Source: Neodiprion pinetum
Taxonomy: Eukaryota; Arthropoda; Insecta; Hymenoptera; Diprionidae
Assembly: GCF_021155775.2 (NCBI RefSeq)
Contig: NC_060232.1
Location: 10,762,251 to 10,826,250, forward strand
Direction of reading: 5' to 3'
Length of the DNA: 64,000 nt
In this document: piece by piece, positions 27,501-40,561 of the stretch
Layout: every line of letters begins with the position of its first letter
Position numbering within the stretch: the stretch's first letter is position 1
Translations under genes and position numbers: made by a program
The notes under the pieces: generated by a model
Database searches by the model: none
Seen by the model: the letters and a program-made list of their open reading frames with translations, nothing else
What the model was told of the DNA's origin: nothing

Positions 27501-30500
27501 TTTTTACAGACAACACCTGCGGCTGCACGGAGCGGCGATAAAGCACAACAAACGATCGTTCAGTTCAGTTTCACCTAGGCTTCTGGAGACGTTACTCCTG
27601 TGCTTCATCGGGCATTTAACGAGATTCGACACTTGAAAAATACATTTACATATTACCGTGCTTCGGTCGATTTGAATAAAAAACTTAAATCCAATCACAC
27701 CAGAAAATTTCCCCAACCAATGTGTTGAAAAATATTGGAGAAATTTTCCAAAATATATGACATGACGTGAAACACCGTTGTAAAGTCATACTATTATATT
27801 ATTTATAGAAATTTCGGAAAGTTGGTTTTCCAAAGTTCTGCAAAGTTTGAAACTCAACGTGTATCGAGTCGTAGTAGGTACTTATCGGATGGAGAAGTTT
27901 TGAATTATACGAAAATGGATATCAAACCAGATTTTATCACAAATAAATTTCCTAAAATTCGTGAAATTTTCACAGTATCTTCTCATTATTGCAGCTATGA
28001 TACATTTTCAAAATTCTACCTATCGAAAGTTAACTTTTTCCAGAATATAATTTCTTTAACGCTTTTATATTTCTTTTTATGTGATCTACGAAATACCAAA
28101 TTCGTAAAAAAAAAACGAAGTCACGATATCTGAGATCGATTTTAACTGGTACTCAGCTAACAATAATTCAACATATAGTCACTAAGAAAAAATATTTTAT
28201 AGGTCAGAAGACAACTAATGAATTAGTTTGATAACAGAATTTATTTTCTCAGTGATGCATACCAATACTACAACTTGCATATGTCAAAGAAAAAAGCGCT
28301 ATTAGCCGGACAATTATATTGGCAGATGGCGGGTTACGCAGAGGTGGCCATGCACTATAACCGAGATGTTAATGTAAATCAGTTTTATTATCCACTCAAT
28401 TATCCGAATGCTGCGACTGCATTTATTCTGCTTCGGCTCATGTAGTACGGATGAGAAGCTTCTTATCCGAGCTGAACATTGACCGTAAATGGAATTTTCA
28501 TTGCAGTGGACGTAATATCTGGCCTTGAGTGCTCCTGTAGATTATTAGTCAAGTCTCTGGCTATGAACTATGGGGAACATTAGCCAGACCCAAGTAGCCC
28601 ATGTTCCTGATCTTAGTCCTGCCGAACAATGCAGCAACAAGTATAACCAGACCCATACGAATAATTCATTGAAATGGGAACCCATCGGAATACTTTTGTG
28701 AAACAAATCAAGAAAAAATACGTCTGCCTCACACTTACGAATTTCAGCATTAACGTATTGCTGCTTATTGGCAAGTTTTTTTTCGTTATTTCGAAAATTC
28801 CAATGAAAGAAAAATTTGTTAATCGTGAAACAATGTTACAATGGATTAACATACGAATAAATCATTTTTCTGGTGTGAAATTCGTGACTTGTAATAAAAG
28901 TAAACTTTCCCTCAAACTGGGGTTGACATTCAGTGGCTGGTTATTTTCATTTCTTATCGTGGGCATTCTATGCATAATAAAATTGTCTAATTTTCAGAGA
29001 GACACTGCCAGAGAAAGGGAATAAAGGTTCACGAACAAGCCAGAGCAACGGACTGAGAAAAGAGACGCACTTCCATTTGAATCACGCGATGCATAGGTAA
29101 GTATCACTTGCCCTTTACGATTTACCGCCCCTCGTCAACTTGACAAAGAGAGGCTACGGGTGGTACTTTAAAACACAGCTCACACAATATTTCGAAAAAT
29201 TAACCAACATAGGATCATTCTGGGTATTTTTAATAAATGAATATTCAAAGAGGATTCAATTTGTGGCAAATCATCCGTGAATAAAGTTAGAACAAGTGTT
29301 CCGATTGAACCAGATGACCGGGATTCTGTAATTTCATTCGGAAGTTGAATTTCTTAGTTACAGTACAATGAGCTAAAAAATGGCGTAAAAAATTGGACGT
29401 TTTTTTCAATGATGTCTGCCGAATAGATGGTAAAAAAAATTTGTCGTAGTCTATTTCGCCGAGAGTAATTGAAAAGGGGTTTGAAAATTTTAGAAACAGT
29501 TGCATCTAAATTTTATATTCATTGTTCATTATTCATGCAACACGGAACGCTAATAAAATCGTCTTGTGCATGACTGTACCTTGCATGTAAAAATGATCTT
29601 GATAAATCTGTGAGATTTACCGGCTGTGTGCCTACCTATACATATATTGCGTCTTATCAACAACATCCAGCTGTTTAACATAATGAATTATCACAATGAA
29701 AACACATCGTCATCACTTAGATAAATTGTAACAAGTTTACCTATTTTCTGGGGAAACGAGTGTTTGCATTTTATTATTTATCGTGATGTCATGCTTTTAA
29801 TTACTCACTTATCATTCGATCCGTGATCCTCGACGCAATAGTTGCTCTACACGCTTCTCTTGTTTCCTCATTTTTCATACAGTAAATTCGTACCCTACAA
29901 TCTAAGATGTGATACGCTAATTGCGAGTGGTTTTGCAAATTAATGTATCGTTAAACATTTAAAAGTCTTTTTGCGATAAGAAGAATAATGCGCGCTTTTC
30001 AACGGTACACCTACTTTCACGGTTGTTAATTTAGTTATTTTCGTATCAAGTTTTTTATATGATAATTTTTTGTATTTCATTTTGAACACAACCGATTCAT
30101 TGCGTTCCGCAGTTAGATCTCCTTTTGAATCACGCAGAAATTAAATGATCGAATGAAGGATGCAGTCTAAGGAAAAATTCTCCCATTAAATTCTGCAAGA
30201 AATGTTCCAAACCATTTTGTAATCTTCGCGAGGAATATCAATTTATTGAGGAAAAATTTTTCTGATTTATTACGACATTTTTTCCCTTTCATTTCTTGGA
30301 AACCGAGAAGTTTTTCGCGTTTTCTGATTACTTTGAACTAATTTGAGTGTTCTGTATTTCCCGTAATGCTGGGGAAAAAATTCCAAATTTCTCGCGAATA
30401 CTTTTGTTTTTCAAAAGCATCAATATCAATAAGTAAGCATTGTAATTAACCGTTCATATAAATCGAATCCTTAGAATCGCCGAGAAATAAAGACACTGCT

Positions 30501-32857
30501 GGAAGACGTAAAAATTGCGCAGAAATTACGAAAACAAAAACGATATAAACTTCATGAATACAGAGTAGAGGAACATTGTCGTCAGAAAAATATTCAGAAT
30601 ATCAGGGATTCTCAAAAATTTACAAGAGACAGCAATTTTCCATGTCGTCTGGAAAAATAATCTAAAAAAAGTGTCACAACGCGACAAAAACAAAATTACC
30701 AAAACGAAATGATAGAACGTATCGATTGACATAATATCACAGATAAGCGATCAGTCGTACCTTACGCAAGTGTTGATTTTTAGTTTTGTTAATCTACTCG
30801 TACCTCAGCGCGTAGTTTTTCAGTACCGTTATATAGTATACGCCGTGTGTACGATATTGTGGTCACGTATAAAAACCGGGAGGGACCAAACTGGTTTTTG
30901 TTTCGTTCCTACTGCCGTGAAGCGAGTAGGTGCGAGGCGCACAGCATCCAAGAGACGAAAACTCGATCCAGCAACGTGTGCCTCCGGATAATCTTAGGGT
31001 ACACACGTATACACTTTGTACGTGCTCACACGTGCACGAAAAAACCAGTTCCGCCTTTTACCGGCAACCCAAGTTACTTTCCTGCTCAGGTTAGTTGCCT
31101 ATCAGCAGGCGCGTTATTATTCTCAAATTAATTTTCGTTCATGTTTTGAAACCCGTCAATTTTTCAATGTTGACAAATGAATCACTAAAGTTTTACTCTA
31201 TGCGCGGTGATTGGAATTGACAGAAATTTATCTTATACAACAGAATCTATCATTCCTGACCTGTGACTAGAATAACTGCAAAAAAAAGAATCATATCTCT
31301 ACATTGAAAATACGTAAGGGGAATACATAGTACAATAATTGATTACAGAAAAATATTTTATCTCAATTACGTATGGTGAAAAGTCTTTACTTTTTATTTC
31401 AAGAACTGGAAAAAGACATTTTTAAGTTGCTCACATAATGCAGAAAGATGTGAAGACGCTGGTATCGGGAAGCCTCACCAGAGGCTATGGCTGGAATTTA
31501 TGACGTTATGTCCCGTGCATTCACAAAGTATATACGGAGAACCGGGTTGAAGATGTGATGTTCTATAGAATACGCTCAGAGTCTGTATTTACCCTTCACG
31601 ATCAGACAAAATAAATACAGAAGAAAGCGATTCCTAATTTCCGCATGTTTCGTTCTACTTTCCTACTTGTAACAGAACCAAATTCACTATTTTTCAGAGA
31701 TTTACTGGTACATTACCATATTCGTTTGTTCATTTTTTCATGCACAATTTTGTGATGGATAACGCAAAACGTCATCATGACCAAAGAGCATTATCCTAAT
31801 ATCTCGCGATTGGGGGGAATAATTTATGGTGGGACGTCTTTCAATACCTACTACCATTAAAATGTTGTATTACTCCCAGAAGTTATCCTATAGCTAGGCG
31901 CTCATGGCCAAGGGGCGGAGCCAAAATTTTGAAAGTCAAAACCCTGAGGACGCGTATGATGTCGGTGACCCGAGAACCGTCGGGGTATCTAACAGTAGAA
32001 CCTTCGAATGTTCTCCGAAGTTGTACCTTGGTATACCTACAGCATTTTCATCGCAACCGTTCGCGGGGCTAAGGTGAAAGTTTCAAATTAACCGTGTCAT
32101 GAAATAACGAGGGAACTCACACGTGAATGCGTAAACTCTATGTCAGCGCGATGTACACGTAGAATATTAAAATATCTGTATGTTTATATTGTAGAAATCA
32201 CGCAGAGAAAGAATATGAAATTCTTGTCGCTACATTACTAAAAAATACGAATGTACGAGTACGTGCAAACTGCGAAATCTGTTGTAATGCAAAAAGAAAT
32301 TATAGTATCCAAAAGCTTGAAACTATTAAAAATAACGTTAAAGCACGAGCCTGTTTTGAGTGTTTTCAATCTCATTACGTGCTTCAATCGATTACCATTC
32401 TAGATCATGTTTACATTTATCAAGCGAACATCTCGTTCGATTTTCGCAGTTTTTGTGAGAAGGATCCAGACTTTATCGGCGGAAATTATAACCATTCAAA
32501 TACATTTTTTTACTTCTCTTATCTACGAAGATAAAGAGTTGTATAAATAAATGTTTATTTCGATTGTTCAAATCACTCGACCCGCGTCACGTTTGCTTGG
32601 TCGGTAAGGGTAGGAGTACTACATGACCCTTATCTACAGAAAAGAGTTACCGTGTAGTACAAAGTACATCGTTTTCTAAGGATGGCACTGCTTGGCTACT
32701 GGTTTCAACAACTAGGTAGACCCAACTGAATCCCTAAAACTAGGCTGATACTGTGATAAATAATCGTGAATGCCTGGAACTTCTCTATAATAAAATATTT
32801 ATATCTACTCGTGTGATTGTATCTGCTCGATCAAAAAATCATAAACGTGCCTGCATA
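24508..32857. other. Intergenic DNA, no supported gene
   Basis: AT-rich sequence with only short frames lacking motifs or splice partners on either strand. I found no RNA gene and no transposon with both ends. The last few hundred bases before 32858 should include the promoter and 5' untranslated region of the hydrolase gene, but no clear core motif stands out. Confidence 0.45.
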
Positions 32858-33889
32858 ATGACTGAGGTGAAGAAACAACTGCAGGTACGATCGTCTCTCA
32901 ATGTGTATTTCTGATATCGTTGTATAAATAATAACCAATCTCTTTCAATGTAATTACCCTGAGTTGAATTATCTTCATCAGATATTTTACAGGTTCTTGC
33001 ATTACATGGATATTACCAGTCGGATGTTGTCTTCAGAGGAAAAATTGGTTCTTTGCGAAAAGCATTCAAGAAAGAAATCAACTTCACATTCCTGAGAGCT
33101 CCGCACAAGGTGCCTCGAGACCCGAGCGGTAAAGAAGCAGAAGAAGGTGCCGAAGGTATGAAAATTGTTGACAAGGCTTAAACTATTCAATGAATTACAG
33201 AATTTCTGTGCATGTTCTGTTTTCCTTTTCAGCATATGGCTGGTGGTTCAACAACAAAAATTCAGAATTCAAAGCAACTGTGAGCAGCCCTGAATGTGTC
33301 GGATTAGAAGAAAGTTTACGATTGGTCGAGAAATGTTTCGAAGAAAAGGGCCCTTTTGATGGAATACTTGGTTTTTCACAGGGTGCAGCTTTTTCTGCAA
33401 TTTTGTGCGCAATGCAACAGCAAAAATGTAATATTGAGATACACTTGATCGAGTGAATTGATAAGAAATGTTTTAATAATATCACAGTGTCTCCGATTAG
33501 GTTTAATTTCGCCATTCTCATATCGGGATTTAAGTCACTTTGTGAGCCACATTCCGTATTTTACAATCAACAGTTTAGTCTACCCAGTCTTCATATTTAT
33601 GGAACTACAGACCAAATTATTCCTACTGGTGAGATATCATCATGAAAAATATCATGATTTGTATGTCATCTTTTTTATTGTACCATGTGGCTGATGGAAA
33701 ATCTAATTAATGATTTGAAACTTTTTATTTCACGTAGAAATGGCTGAAGATTTGGCATCACTATTCACCGATGCAACCAGATTGACCCATGACGGCGGTG
33801 ACTTTATTCCAAGCCGAAAGCATTTGTACAACGATTTCATTCAGAAGATGCTCACAATAAAAGACGATTCTGCTAACGGATCGGTGTAA
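32858..33889 (+). CDS. OVCA2: OVCA2/FSH-family serine hydrolase (esterase-like)
   Basis: An alpha/beta hydrolase of the FSH family, whose members act as carboxylesterases on short esters in the cytosol. Five exons join in phase: 32858-32884, 32993-33155, 33233-33427, 33488-33628 and 33738-33889, giving 225 aa (human OVCA2 is 227 aa). It starts MTEVKKQLQ with the core strand VLALHGYYQS from residue 10. AYGWWF (64-69) and GPFDGILGFSQGAA (103-116) are family signatures; Ser112 in GFSQG is the nucleophile. LPSLHIYGTTDQIIP (160-174) carries the acid Asp170. The last triad member is abnormal: family proteins read GGH before FIP, but this gene reads HDGGDFIP with Asp197 (GAC at 33803-33805). His193 lies four residues earlier. 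The substrate is unknown. The gene stands alone, and its TAA is at 33887-33889. Confidence 0.92.
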
Positions 33890-34008
33890 TTTACACTTGT
33901 GGGTATACGTGGATGTGAACTTCACGAAGTGACACTTGAAGGTCGCTAGATCTTTTCTATTCAAGACTGTATGTAAACTTATTATTTTTTACTTTTTCTT
34001 TTTTATTA

Positions 34009-34014
34009 AATAAA
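34009..34014 (+). terminator. Poly(A) signal of the OVCA2-like gene
   Basis: AATAAA 120 bases after the stop codon, within an A/T-rich 3' region and followed by T-rich sequence near 34028-34050. The position fits a short 3' untranslated region. Confidence 0.6.
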
Positions 34015-35247
34015 ATTCTAAAATGTATACTTTAAATGTTTTGTTTTAGTGCTCCCGACAGTACGTACCTCGATACTTATACAAGTCAATAACATGGATG
34101 ACATTCTTCGAACTAGTGCGATAGAAAATCTGGATTACAGTAATGCTGGAAATTATTGCTAATTCAGTGATATTTAACTGAATACCAGACTCGCTTGTAC
34201 ATGCATCTGTATTGTGTTTGTTTTCGTACATTAATTAATATACAGGCATGTACACGTGAATATAAAACTCCCTCTGTCTCAACTAATTTACAAACTATTA
34301 GTTACAAACCTTGATCTGACTGTTCTTATTCCACTGCGTTGGACGCTTCAATAAGAACGAATGTTAGAAGAGCAAATTTAAATGAACAGTAACGTCCAAT
34401 CTAATGCATGATAATAGTGTACATTGGCATGGCAATGTATGAAACATTGTTTTTCGTTTTGTGAATACCATGTGCCAAAGTAAATTTGCATGGCAGATAG
34501 AGAATCGACATAGATGACAAACAAACCCTAAAAAAAAAGCGGAAAAATAATTTCATATCGGGAAAAGCGCAATGTTCCTCAATTACATCAAAATGACCCA
34601 TTAATCAAATAGGAACTAATTATTATTCGAGATTTTGAAGGGTATTGGATCATAACGATTGAAATAATTCATTTCATCACCTAATTAATTTGCCTTTCTG
34701 CATTCGTATATCCATCCAAGATATGCTACCTTGCCAAACCGAATATGCTCATTCTTTCATTCGGAATTTGTCAAAGGATGATCGTGATTATTAGTACGTT
34801 TACGTGCACAGTATTTACTACTTTTTAATCACAATCATACGCGTTTACGGGCACCGAGTTAGGTGTGATGAGCCATTGATTGTCGTTACTTGCGGGTGAG
34901 AATTGACTATTAGGTAACAGATAGTAAAGAGAATTTCACTAGACGAAATGATGTGTCGATTAAGCTAACGGAGATAATCGACTCGGAACTACGCGCGGGC
35001 TTTCCCAGCTTAAGGCATGTTCTAGCGTTTGCCATGTCTTCTGATGAAAGCCTATATTTTGCGATTTTTCAACATTTGTTTTCCTCATAATTCATGTTAT
35101 AGCCTTGCGTTTTTCGATTTTCGCTGTTGGAAATTTTTAATACATCATTACGACGTTTTCTGAAACAATCGGACCCTCAGAAATATAATGAATAAATCTA
35201 AAACAGCGTAAAACAAATGGCTGGAATCAAATAATTTATTTCAGCAC
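34015..35247. other. Intergenic DNA between the hydrolase gene and the palindrome
   Basis: AT-rich, with no supported gene, RNA or transposon end. Confidence 0.45.
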
Positions 35248-36181
35248 CGTTGAATGAAGCATAAAAAGTCAGTTGCCCCAATGGGCTTTGGTGTGACAAC
35301 CGAAAGTCGTCGTGCGTTTGCGCCCCCTGAGATGTTCCAATGGTAGAGTTGAGAACATATTGCAGAACATGGAGAATTACCGATTTCGACATGATGCTGG
35401 CTGCATTCACCTTCCGAGTAACACAGTCTTCGCAATGGTGAGCCCAAGCCAATACTTGGCCTGTGTGTACTAACCGACTTGTCGGCGACGCCAGAAATTA
35501 GTAATGAGAATAAATTTTGTCCAAAATTTGTAGCAAAACGGTGATTGAAATAAGGTATAGCTACCCGAGAGAAGGATGTATACATGGATCATGAATAATG
35601 ATAGATCAGATGTAATAATGATACAGAGACCTAAAAGTATACATATACGTATATACGGTCCATGTACGATATTAATATGTGCGATTGATACATGATGCAT
35701 ACTATAAATTTTGTAATTTTCCAGGAGACAAACTAGATTACATACAATAATACGGCTATGATATGATAACAAAAGAATTGTTCATTTCGAAATGGGATTC
35801 TATTCGACACGCGCTCGATGTATTCCATTTACTCTCTCGATCTTGAATTTTCATAGGCATTGCATGGAAACGTTGTTTTAACCAGTCGTAAATGAACTAT
35901 CTACGTTTGGTAAGAAAAAAATTCGGAGTAACTGTAATACATCACGGATGCGCTAATTTTGATCGAGATGAAATGGATGCTTCGTATATGAAACAGTATT
36001 TAACGCAGTGTCCTGGCTTCAAGACGTAAAAAGGTGATTGCCGGCGATTTTTTTTTTTTAGTTGGGGAGAGAAAGAATTAAGCTTCTTGAAATTTCGAGT
36101 GTATTTTAATACACATTTGAAAGGTACGAGCAAAAAATTTTATCATCCAACTGTCGCAGAACGGCAGCGTTACTAGCTGAC

Positions 36182-36214
36182 CCGTTAACTGAAGAATATA
36201 TCTTCAGTCAACGG
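36182..36214. repeat. 33-bp hairpin motif (outer left copy)
   Basis: CCGTTAACTGAAG, a 7-base centre containing ATATAT, then CTTCAGTCAACGG. The 13-base arms pair except for one A/C position. The motif recurs at 40241-40273, 45183-45215 and 49242-49274. Its half CTTCAGTCAACG also marks the outer right end of the palindrome (50243-50254) and a further site at 50974-50985. Confidence 0.75.
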
Positions 36215-36431
36215 CTGACCATCGAAGGGCCTGGCCGCTTGAGTCTGGAATCGGCAGAAAAGATAAAGTGCCTATTTCTCGTATGAAATGTAAAAACTAA
36301 AATCATTATACATCATATCATATCATCGTACACCATACATCATACATCATCATCCATCATACGTCATATCATACATAGTATTGAAGTTCGTAATCCAAGG
36401 TTGCATGTTCGGATATTCCGATGTTCAGAAA

Positions 36432-36538
36432 GTGACGTCACCTGAAATTTTTTTTGTCTTTACGTCATCCATCTATATAGACGAAAATCAGCTAGCCGAA
36501 TTCTTCAGTCCGGAAACAATCGCGCAATAGAGCGGACG
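36432..36538 (+). promoter_or_regulatory. Putative Pol II core promoter in unit U copy 1 (CRE, TATA, Inr, DPE)
   Basis: A full CRE palindrome GTGACGTCAC (36432-36441) is followed by CTATATAG (36473-36480), then the arthropod-type initiator TCAGTC (36505-36510). Taking its A (36507) as +1, the TATA box begins at about -33, and GGACG (36534-36538) falls at +28 to +32, matching the insect DPE consensus and spacing. Transcription would run rightwards into the 60-bp minisatellite towards the palindrome centre. Confidence 0.45.
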
Positions 36539-36602
36539 GATGAGAATCGCGCTCCGCAAATTTCGAGTACTGGGTTCTGTACCAGCTGGATCCTGCCCTC
36601 CG

Positions 36603-37080
36603 GGTCCGCTTTCTGGTGCAACTCGAGTTCCAGGACAAGCGCTCCGTAGTTCCTGCGCTCAAAGTCCACTACCTGGTGAAACTGGACTTCCATGACAAGC
36701 GCTTCGTGGTTCCTGTGGAGCAGGTACAATACCTGGTGAAACTCGACTTCCAGAACAAGCGTTCCGTAGTTCTGGCTGTCCAGGTCCTTGACCTGGTGAC
36801 TTTTGACCTTCACAACTCATTTTCCGTAGTTTTCCAGTTTTTCGTAGCTCTCCATTGTTCCTGCGCTACAGGTCCACTACCTGGTGTAACTCGACTTCCA
36901 GGACACGCGCTCCGTGGTTCCTGCGCTCCTAGTCCGCTATCTGGTGCAACTCGACTTCAGGGACAAGCGCTCAGTAGTTTTCGCGCGCCGGGTCCACTAC
37001 CTGGTGAAACTCGATTTCTAGAACAAGCGCTCCGTAGTTCTGACTGTCCAGGTCCTTGACCTGGTGACTACTGACCTTCA
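36603..37080 (+). repeat. 60-bp minisatellite, left arm
   Basis: About eight imperfect units starting GTCC(A/G)CTACCTGGTG..., spaced 60 bp apart with one interval of about 87 bp near 36784-36871. Because 60 is divisible by three, both strands stay open and yield repetitive peptides; these are not credible proteins. Part of the unit (CTCGACTTCCAGGA, AAGCGCTCCGT) also occurs in the 115-bp array, so the two families share ancestry. Mirror copy at 48376-48853. Confidence 0.8.
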
Positions 37081-39764
37081 GGACTGATTTTCAAGTTTAC
37101 AAGTTTGATTATTGCAAACGTCATGTTTTGTACCATCAAACCAATATGCATGCTTCGGATAACATTTTGAATCGGGATAATAACCGTACGACCACGATAA
37201 ACAAATTGCAATTGCAATTTGGCATTCATCCTTACACAATATTTTTGATCTGTTTTAATACTGGAAATATTGATTAGTATTCGAGGATAACCCGAGGTGG
37301 GTAGCGGTGGTCGTTGGATGTGTTTGGAAATGGTCGGAGGTGGTGGGAGGGGGTTGGGGCTGGTTGCGGGTGATCGAGATAGATGAGGAGGAGACCGAGG
37401 AGCAGGACGGGGAAGATGAGAAGAACAAGGTGGACGAGGATGACGAGGATTTGTGCACTGTGAGTATAACATTTTTATAATATTTAACGGAGTGGGAGTA
37501 GGATCAGGAGTAGAAGTAGAAGTAGGAGTGGGATCAGGATCGAGAGTAAGAGTGGAAGTAGGATCACGAGTAGTACCAGGATTAGGACCAGGAGTAGGAT
37601 CAGGAGTAGGATCAGAAGTGGGAGTGGGATCAAGAAGATAAGTAGGATCAGGATCTGAAGTGGAACCAGGAGTAGGACCAGGAGTAGGAGTAGGATCAGA
37701 TGTAGGATCAGGAGAGGGATCAGAAGTGGGACCAGAAGTGGGGTCAGGAGTCAAATCAGGAGTAGGATCTGAAGTAGGATCAGAAGTAGTAAGTACCAGG
37801 AGTAGGACCAGGAGTAGGATCAAAGTGGAAGTGGGACCAGGAGTAGGAGTAGGATCAACTATTTTCATGTAAACCAGTAACAAAAAGCTATGTTTCTATT
37901 TCTGCACGGTGAGTATAACGTTTTTCTAATATTTAATACCAATTGTAACTATACTTTATCTGAAATTTTTTAAACTTGTCACGTTTACAATAAATTATTT
38001 CAATTTAGTTTTCGCGCAAGCGCATATTCAGTAGCTTCAAATGCGCTGATAAAATTTATTACATATTAATCAATTATATTGATCCTTACAGAATATTTTC
38101 GATGTGTTCTTATACTGAAAATATTTATTACTATTCAAGGTATAACTCGAGGTGGTTAGCGGTGGTCGTTGGAGGTGAATTGGTAGTGGTCGGACGTGGG
38201 CGAAGATTTGTGCTCGGTGAGTTTAACATTTTGATAATATTTAATGGCAAGTTTAATTATGTTGTATCTAAAATTTTTCAAACCTGTCATGTTTAAAATT
38301 TATTTTAATTCATTTTTCGCGCAAGCACATTAGTAGCTATAAATGCGCTGATAAAATTTATTATATGATTGAATAATCAATTAATTATATCAATCCTTAC
38401 ACAATATTTTTGATGTATTCTCATACTAAAACTTTCTGTAAGAGAGGTTGAAGATTTTTAATATAATTATGTTTCAGTTCTGTGCCCCACCTACTGATCC
38501 ACTAGTACATATCCTCCGACGTGACATCGCTCTGCTACGTATAAAGAAGAAAAGATTTATTAAGATGCAAATTGCTCCTCTCTTCTCGCCATTGTGCTTT
38601 CAGCCATTGTTGTGCTGTGTGTTTAAAATTTAGGACAGTATATAATATAGAATAACAGGTACAGCTACGAATATAGCACTACAATAAATCTTATAGAAAT
38701 GAGCTCTCATTGAGATTTCTCTGTATTTATAACTCGACGCGAGAAGGCAAAAATCAATGTAATGCCATCTGTAAGGTAATTTGACTCGCGCTTGCACAAC
38801 GAGAACTCGTTGGGCATTTTGCGGTGAAATTTGAAAAATCGTTGTACAAGAAATTAAATAACTATAAAAATGGATAAAAAATATTATTTCTAATTGTGAA
38901 TGTAGCTAATACAGCTTTAACCGTATATTGATTATGTGAATGATCTATTGTGACAAGATCGGAATTAGATAAGCTCTCTAAATACTATTTTCTAGTCTAT
39001 TAATTTATATCATGTATGTGTAAATGTATATTTCTTTAGTTTATACAATCACTGCACTAGGATTACCCTTGCCACGTTTTATGGTGCGCTTGTGTAATTT
39101 GTATATTATTAACCTTACGTTTTACTCTATTTGCGACAAGTTGTGAGTGTTTCTAATTTCTTGGCAATTATTTATGTACATGTTGACATAAAAACAGCTA
39201 TTTGATAGAAATTATAGTTTATAGTTTACACAGCCCATTGCATGATATTTCATTATAAATACGTATGTTTCAATGTATTTGGGAATAATTTATCAAATGT
39301 ACACAGGTCATGTGCAAATAATAAATGAATTCGACCGCAGTTTGATGTATTCGTTAGAGCTTTAACAATAAATTTAAGCTTTGTTACTTCTTTTATTTTA
39401 TTATGGATAATCAAAAACATTTCCGACTATTCGTGCTGTGGAAGCATGGGGATTAAACCAAATGTAGCAAAAGATTAGAAACAGTGTATGTAGAGTACGG
39501 GTATTTTTCTAATAATGCAAACACGTGCCGCTAGCTTAGTTTTGACATATCTAGAATACCACGCCTTGCGAACTAGCTTTCCAGACAAAGATAAATGATG
39601 AATTTTAAGGACTGCATTATCGTTGTTGAATACTCTATGCCTCAAGGGAAACTAAAATCTGTAACGATAAAATTGATGCACCGGATCATCGTCGACTTTA
39701 ACTTTTGAAATGTCCTACCATTTCCGAACACCTCCAACCATCCTATTTACCTATATTACTAGAT
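37068..39764. repeat. Left-arm internal region: GGATCA minisatellite and diverged AT-rich/GGTGG units
   Basis: A minisatellite of AGGAGTAGGATC type fills about 37490-37860 and generates a 271-codon minus-strand frame of DPTP repeats. Diverged copies of a longer unit recur near 37200-37470, 37900-38210 and 38215-38440. They share the order: TATAACTCGAGGTGGTT, a GGTGG/GAGGA-rich stretch, GGTGAGTATAACATTTT, CACGTTTACAATAAATTATTT, TTTTCGCGCAAGC, GATAAAATTTATTA, then an ATTTTTGATGTGTTCTCATAC string. The rest (about 38450-39760) is non-repetitive within the arm and AT-rich, with no gene recognised. Mirrored at 45692-48388. Confidence 0.7.
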
Positions 39765-40240
39765 TAACTATGATATGAAAAGAGAAGAATTATTCATTTC
39801 GAAATGGGATTCTATTCGACACGCGCTCGATGTATCCCATAACATTAATATTCATAATTATTCCAACAACTTTTCATTTGCTCTCTCGATCTTGAATTTT
39901 CATAGGCATAGAATCGAAACGCTGTTTTAGCTGGTCGCAAGTGAAGTATCTGCGTTGGGTGGAGGAGCAGAATTGTTTTTCGTAAAGTATTCGGATGGAA
40001 AAAAATTCAGAGTAACTGTAATACATCACGGATGCGCTAATTTTGAACGAGACGAAATGGATGCTTCGTATATAAGACGGTATTTAACGCTGCGTAGTGA
40101 TTTAAAGACCTAGAAAGGTGATAGGGAGAGAAAGAACGAAGCTTCTCAACACTTCGAGTGTATTTTAACACACATTTGAAAGATACGAGCAAAATTTTTC
40201 ATCATCCAACAGTCGCAGAACGGCAGCGTTATTAGCTGAC

Positions 40241-40273
40241 CCGTTAACTGAAGGATATATCTTCAGTCAACGG
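40241..40273. repeat. 33-bp hairpin motif (inner left copy)
   Basis: Same arms as at 36182: CCGTTAACTGAAG and CTTCAGTCAACGG around a GATATAT centre. Confidence 0.75.
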
Positions 40274-40490
40274 CTGACCATCGAAGGGCCTGGCCGCCTG
40301 AGTCTGGAATCGGCAGGAGAGATAAAGTGCGTATTGCTTGTATGAAATGTGAAAACTAAAATCATTATACATCGTATCATATCATCATACATCGTACATC
40401 ATACATTATTCATCATACATCATACATCATACATCATCATACATAGTATCAAAGTTCGAAACCAGAGTTTGGATGTCGTATGTTCAGAAA

Positions 40491-40561
40491 GTGACGTCAC
40501 CAATTTAAAATCAGCCAGCCGAATTCCTCAGTCGGGAAACAACCGCGCAGTAGAGCGGACG
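40491..40561 (+). promoter_or_regulatory. Putative Pol II core promoter in unit U copy 2 (CRE, Inr, DPE)
   Basis: GTGACGTCAC at 40491-40500, a weak TTTAAA-type box at 40504-40509, TCAGTC at 40528-40533 and GGACG at 40557-40561. The last is at +28 to +32 from the initiator A (40530), the same spacing as in copy 1 although intervening bases differ. A transcript would enter the 115-bp array and then the palindrome centre. Confidence 0.45.

Larger units (their letters stand above)
35755..36615 (+). repeat. Repeat unit U, copy 1 (left arm, outer)
   Basis: About 860 bp, homologous in direct orientation to 39765-40635. Order of parts: a block starting TTCATTTCGAAATGGG, an imperfect hairpin (36182-36214), a CAT/ACATCAT-rich microsatellite (about 36305-36377), the GTGACGTCAC palindrome, a TATA-like box, a TCAGTC initiator, and a tail ending near GGGTCCGCT. 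The spacing of two direct copies around ~3 kb of repeats recalls the LTRs of a non-autonomous retroelement. I see no primer-binding site or clear TG/CA ends, so that is only an analogy. Confidence 0.7.

Noticed and set aside
33195..33521. 108-codon minus-strand frame over the hydrolase
   Set aside because: Antisense of coding exons of the OVCA2-type gene, with no domain.
33458..33694. Separate plus-strand frame downstream of the third hydrolase exon
   Set aside because: It is the wrong frame of exon 33488-33628. The correct frame reads SPIRFNFAILISGF and continues the hydrolase fold.
37068..37883. 271-codon frame of DPTP repeats (and its mirror 47573-48388) as a protein gene
   Set aside because: It is the translation of a short-period minisatellite, opposite-strand frames are also open, and there is no conserved domain or promoter in the right orientation.
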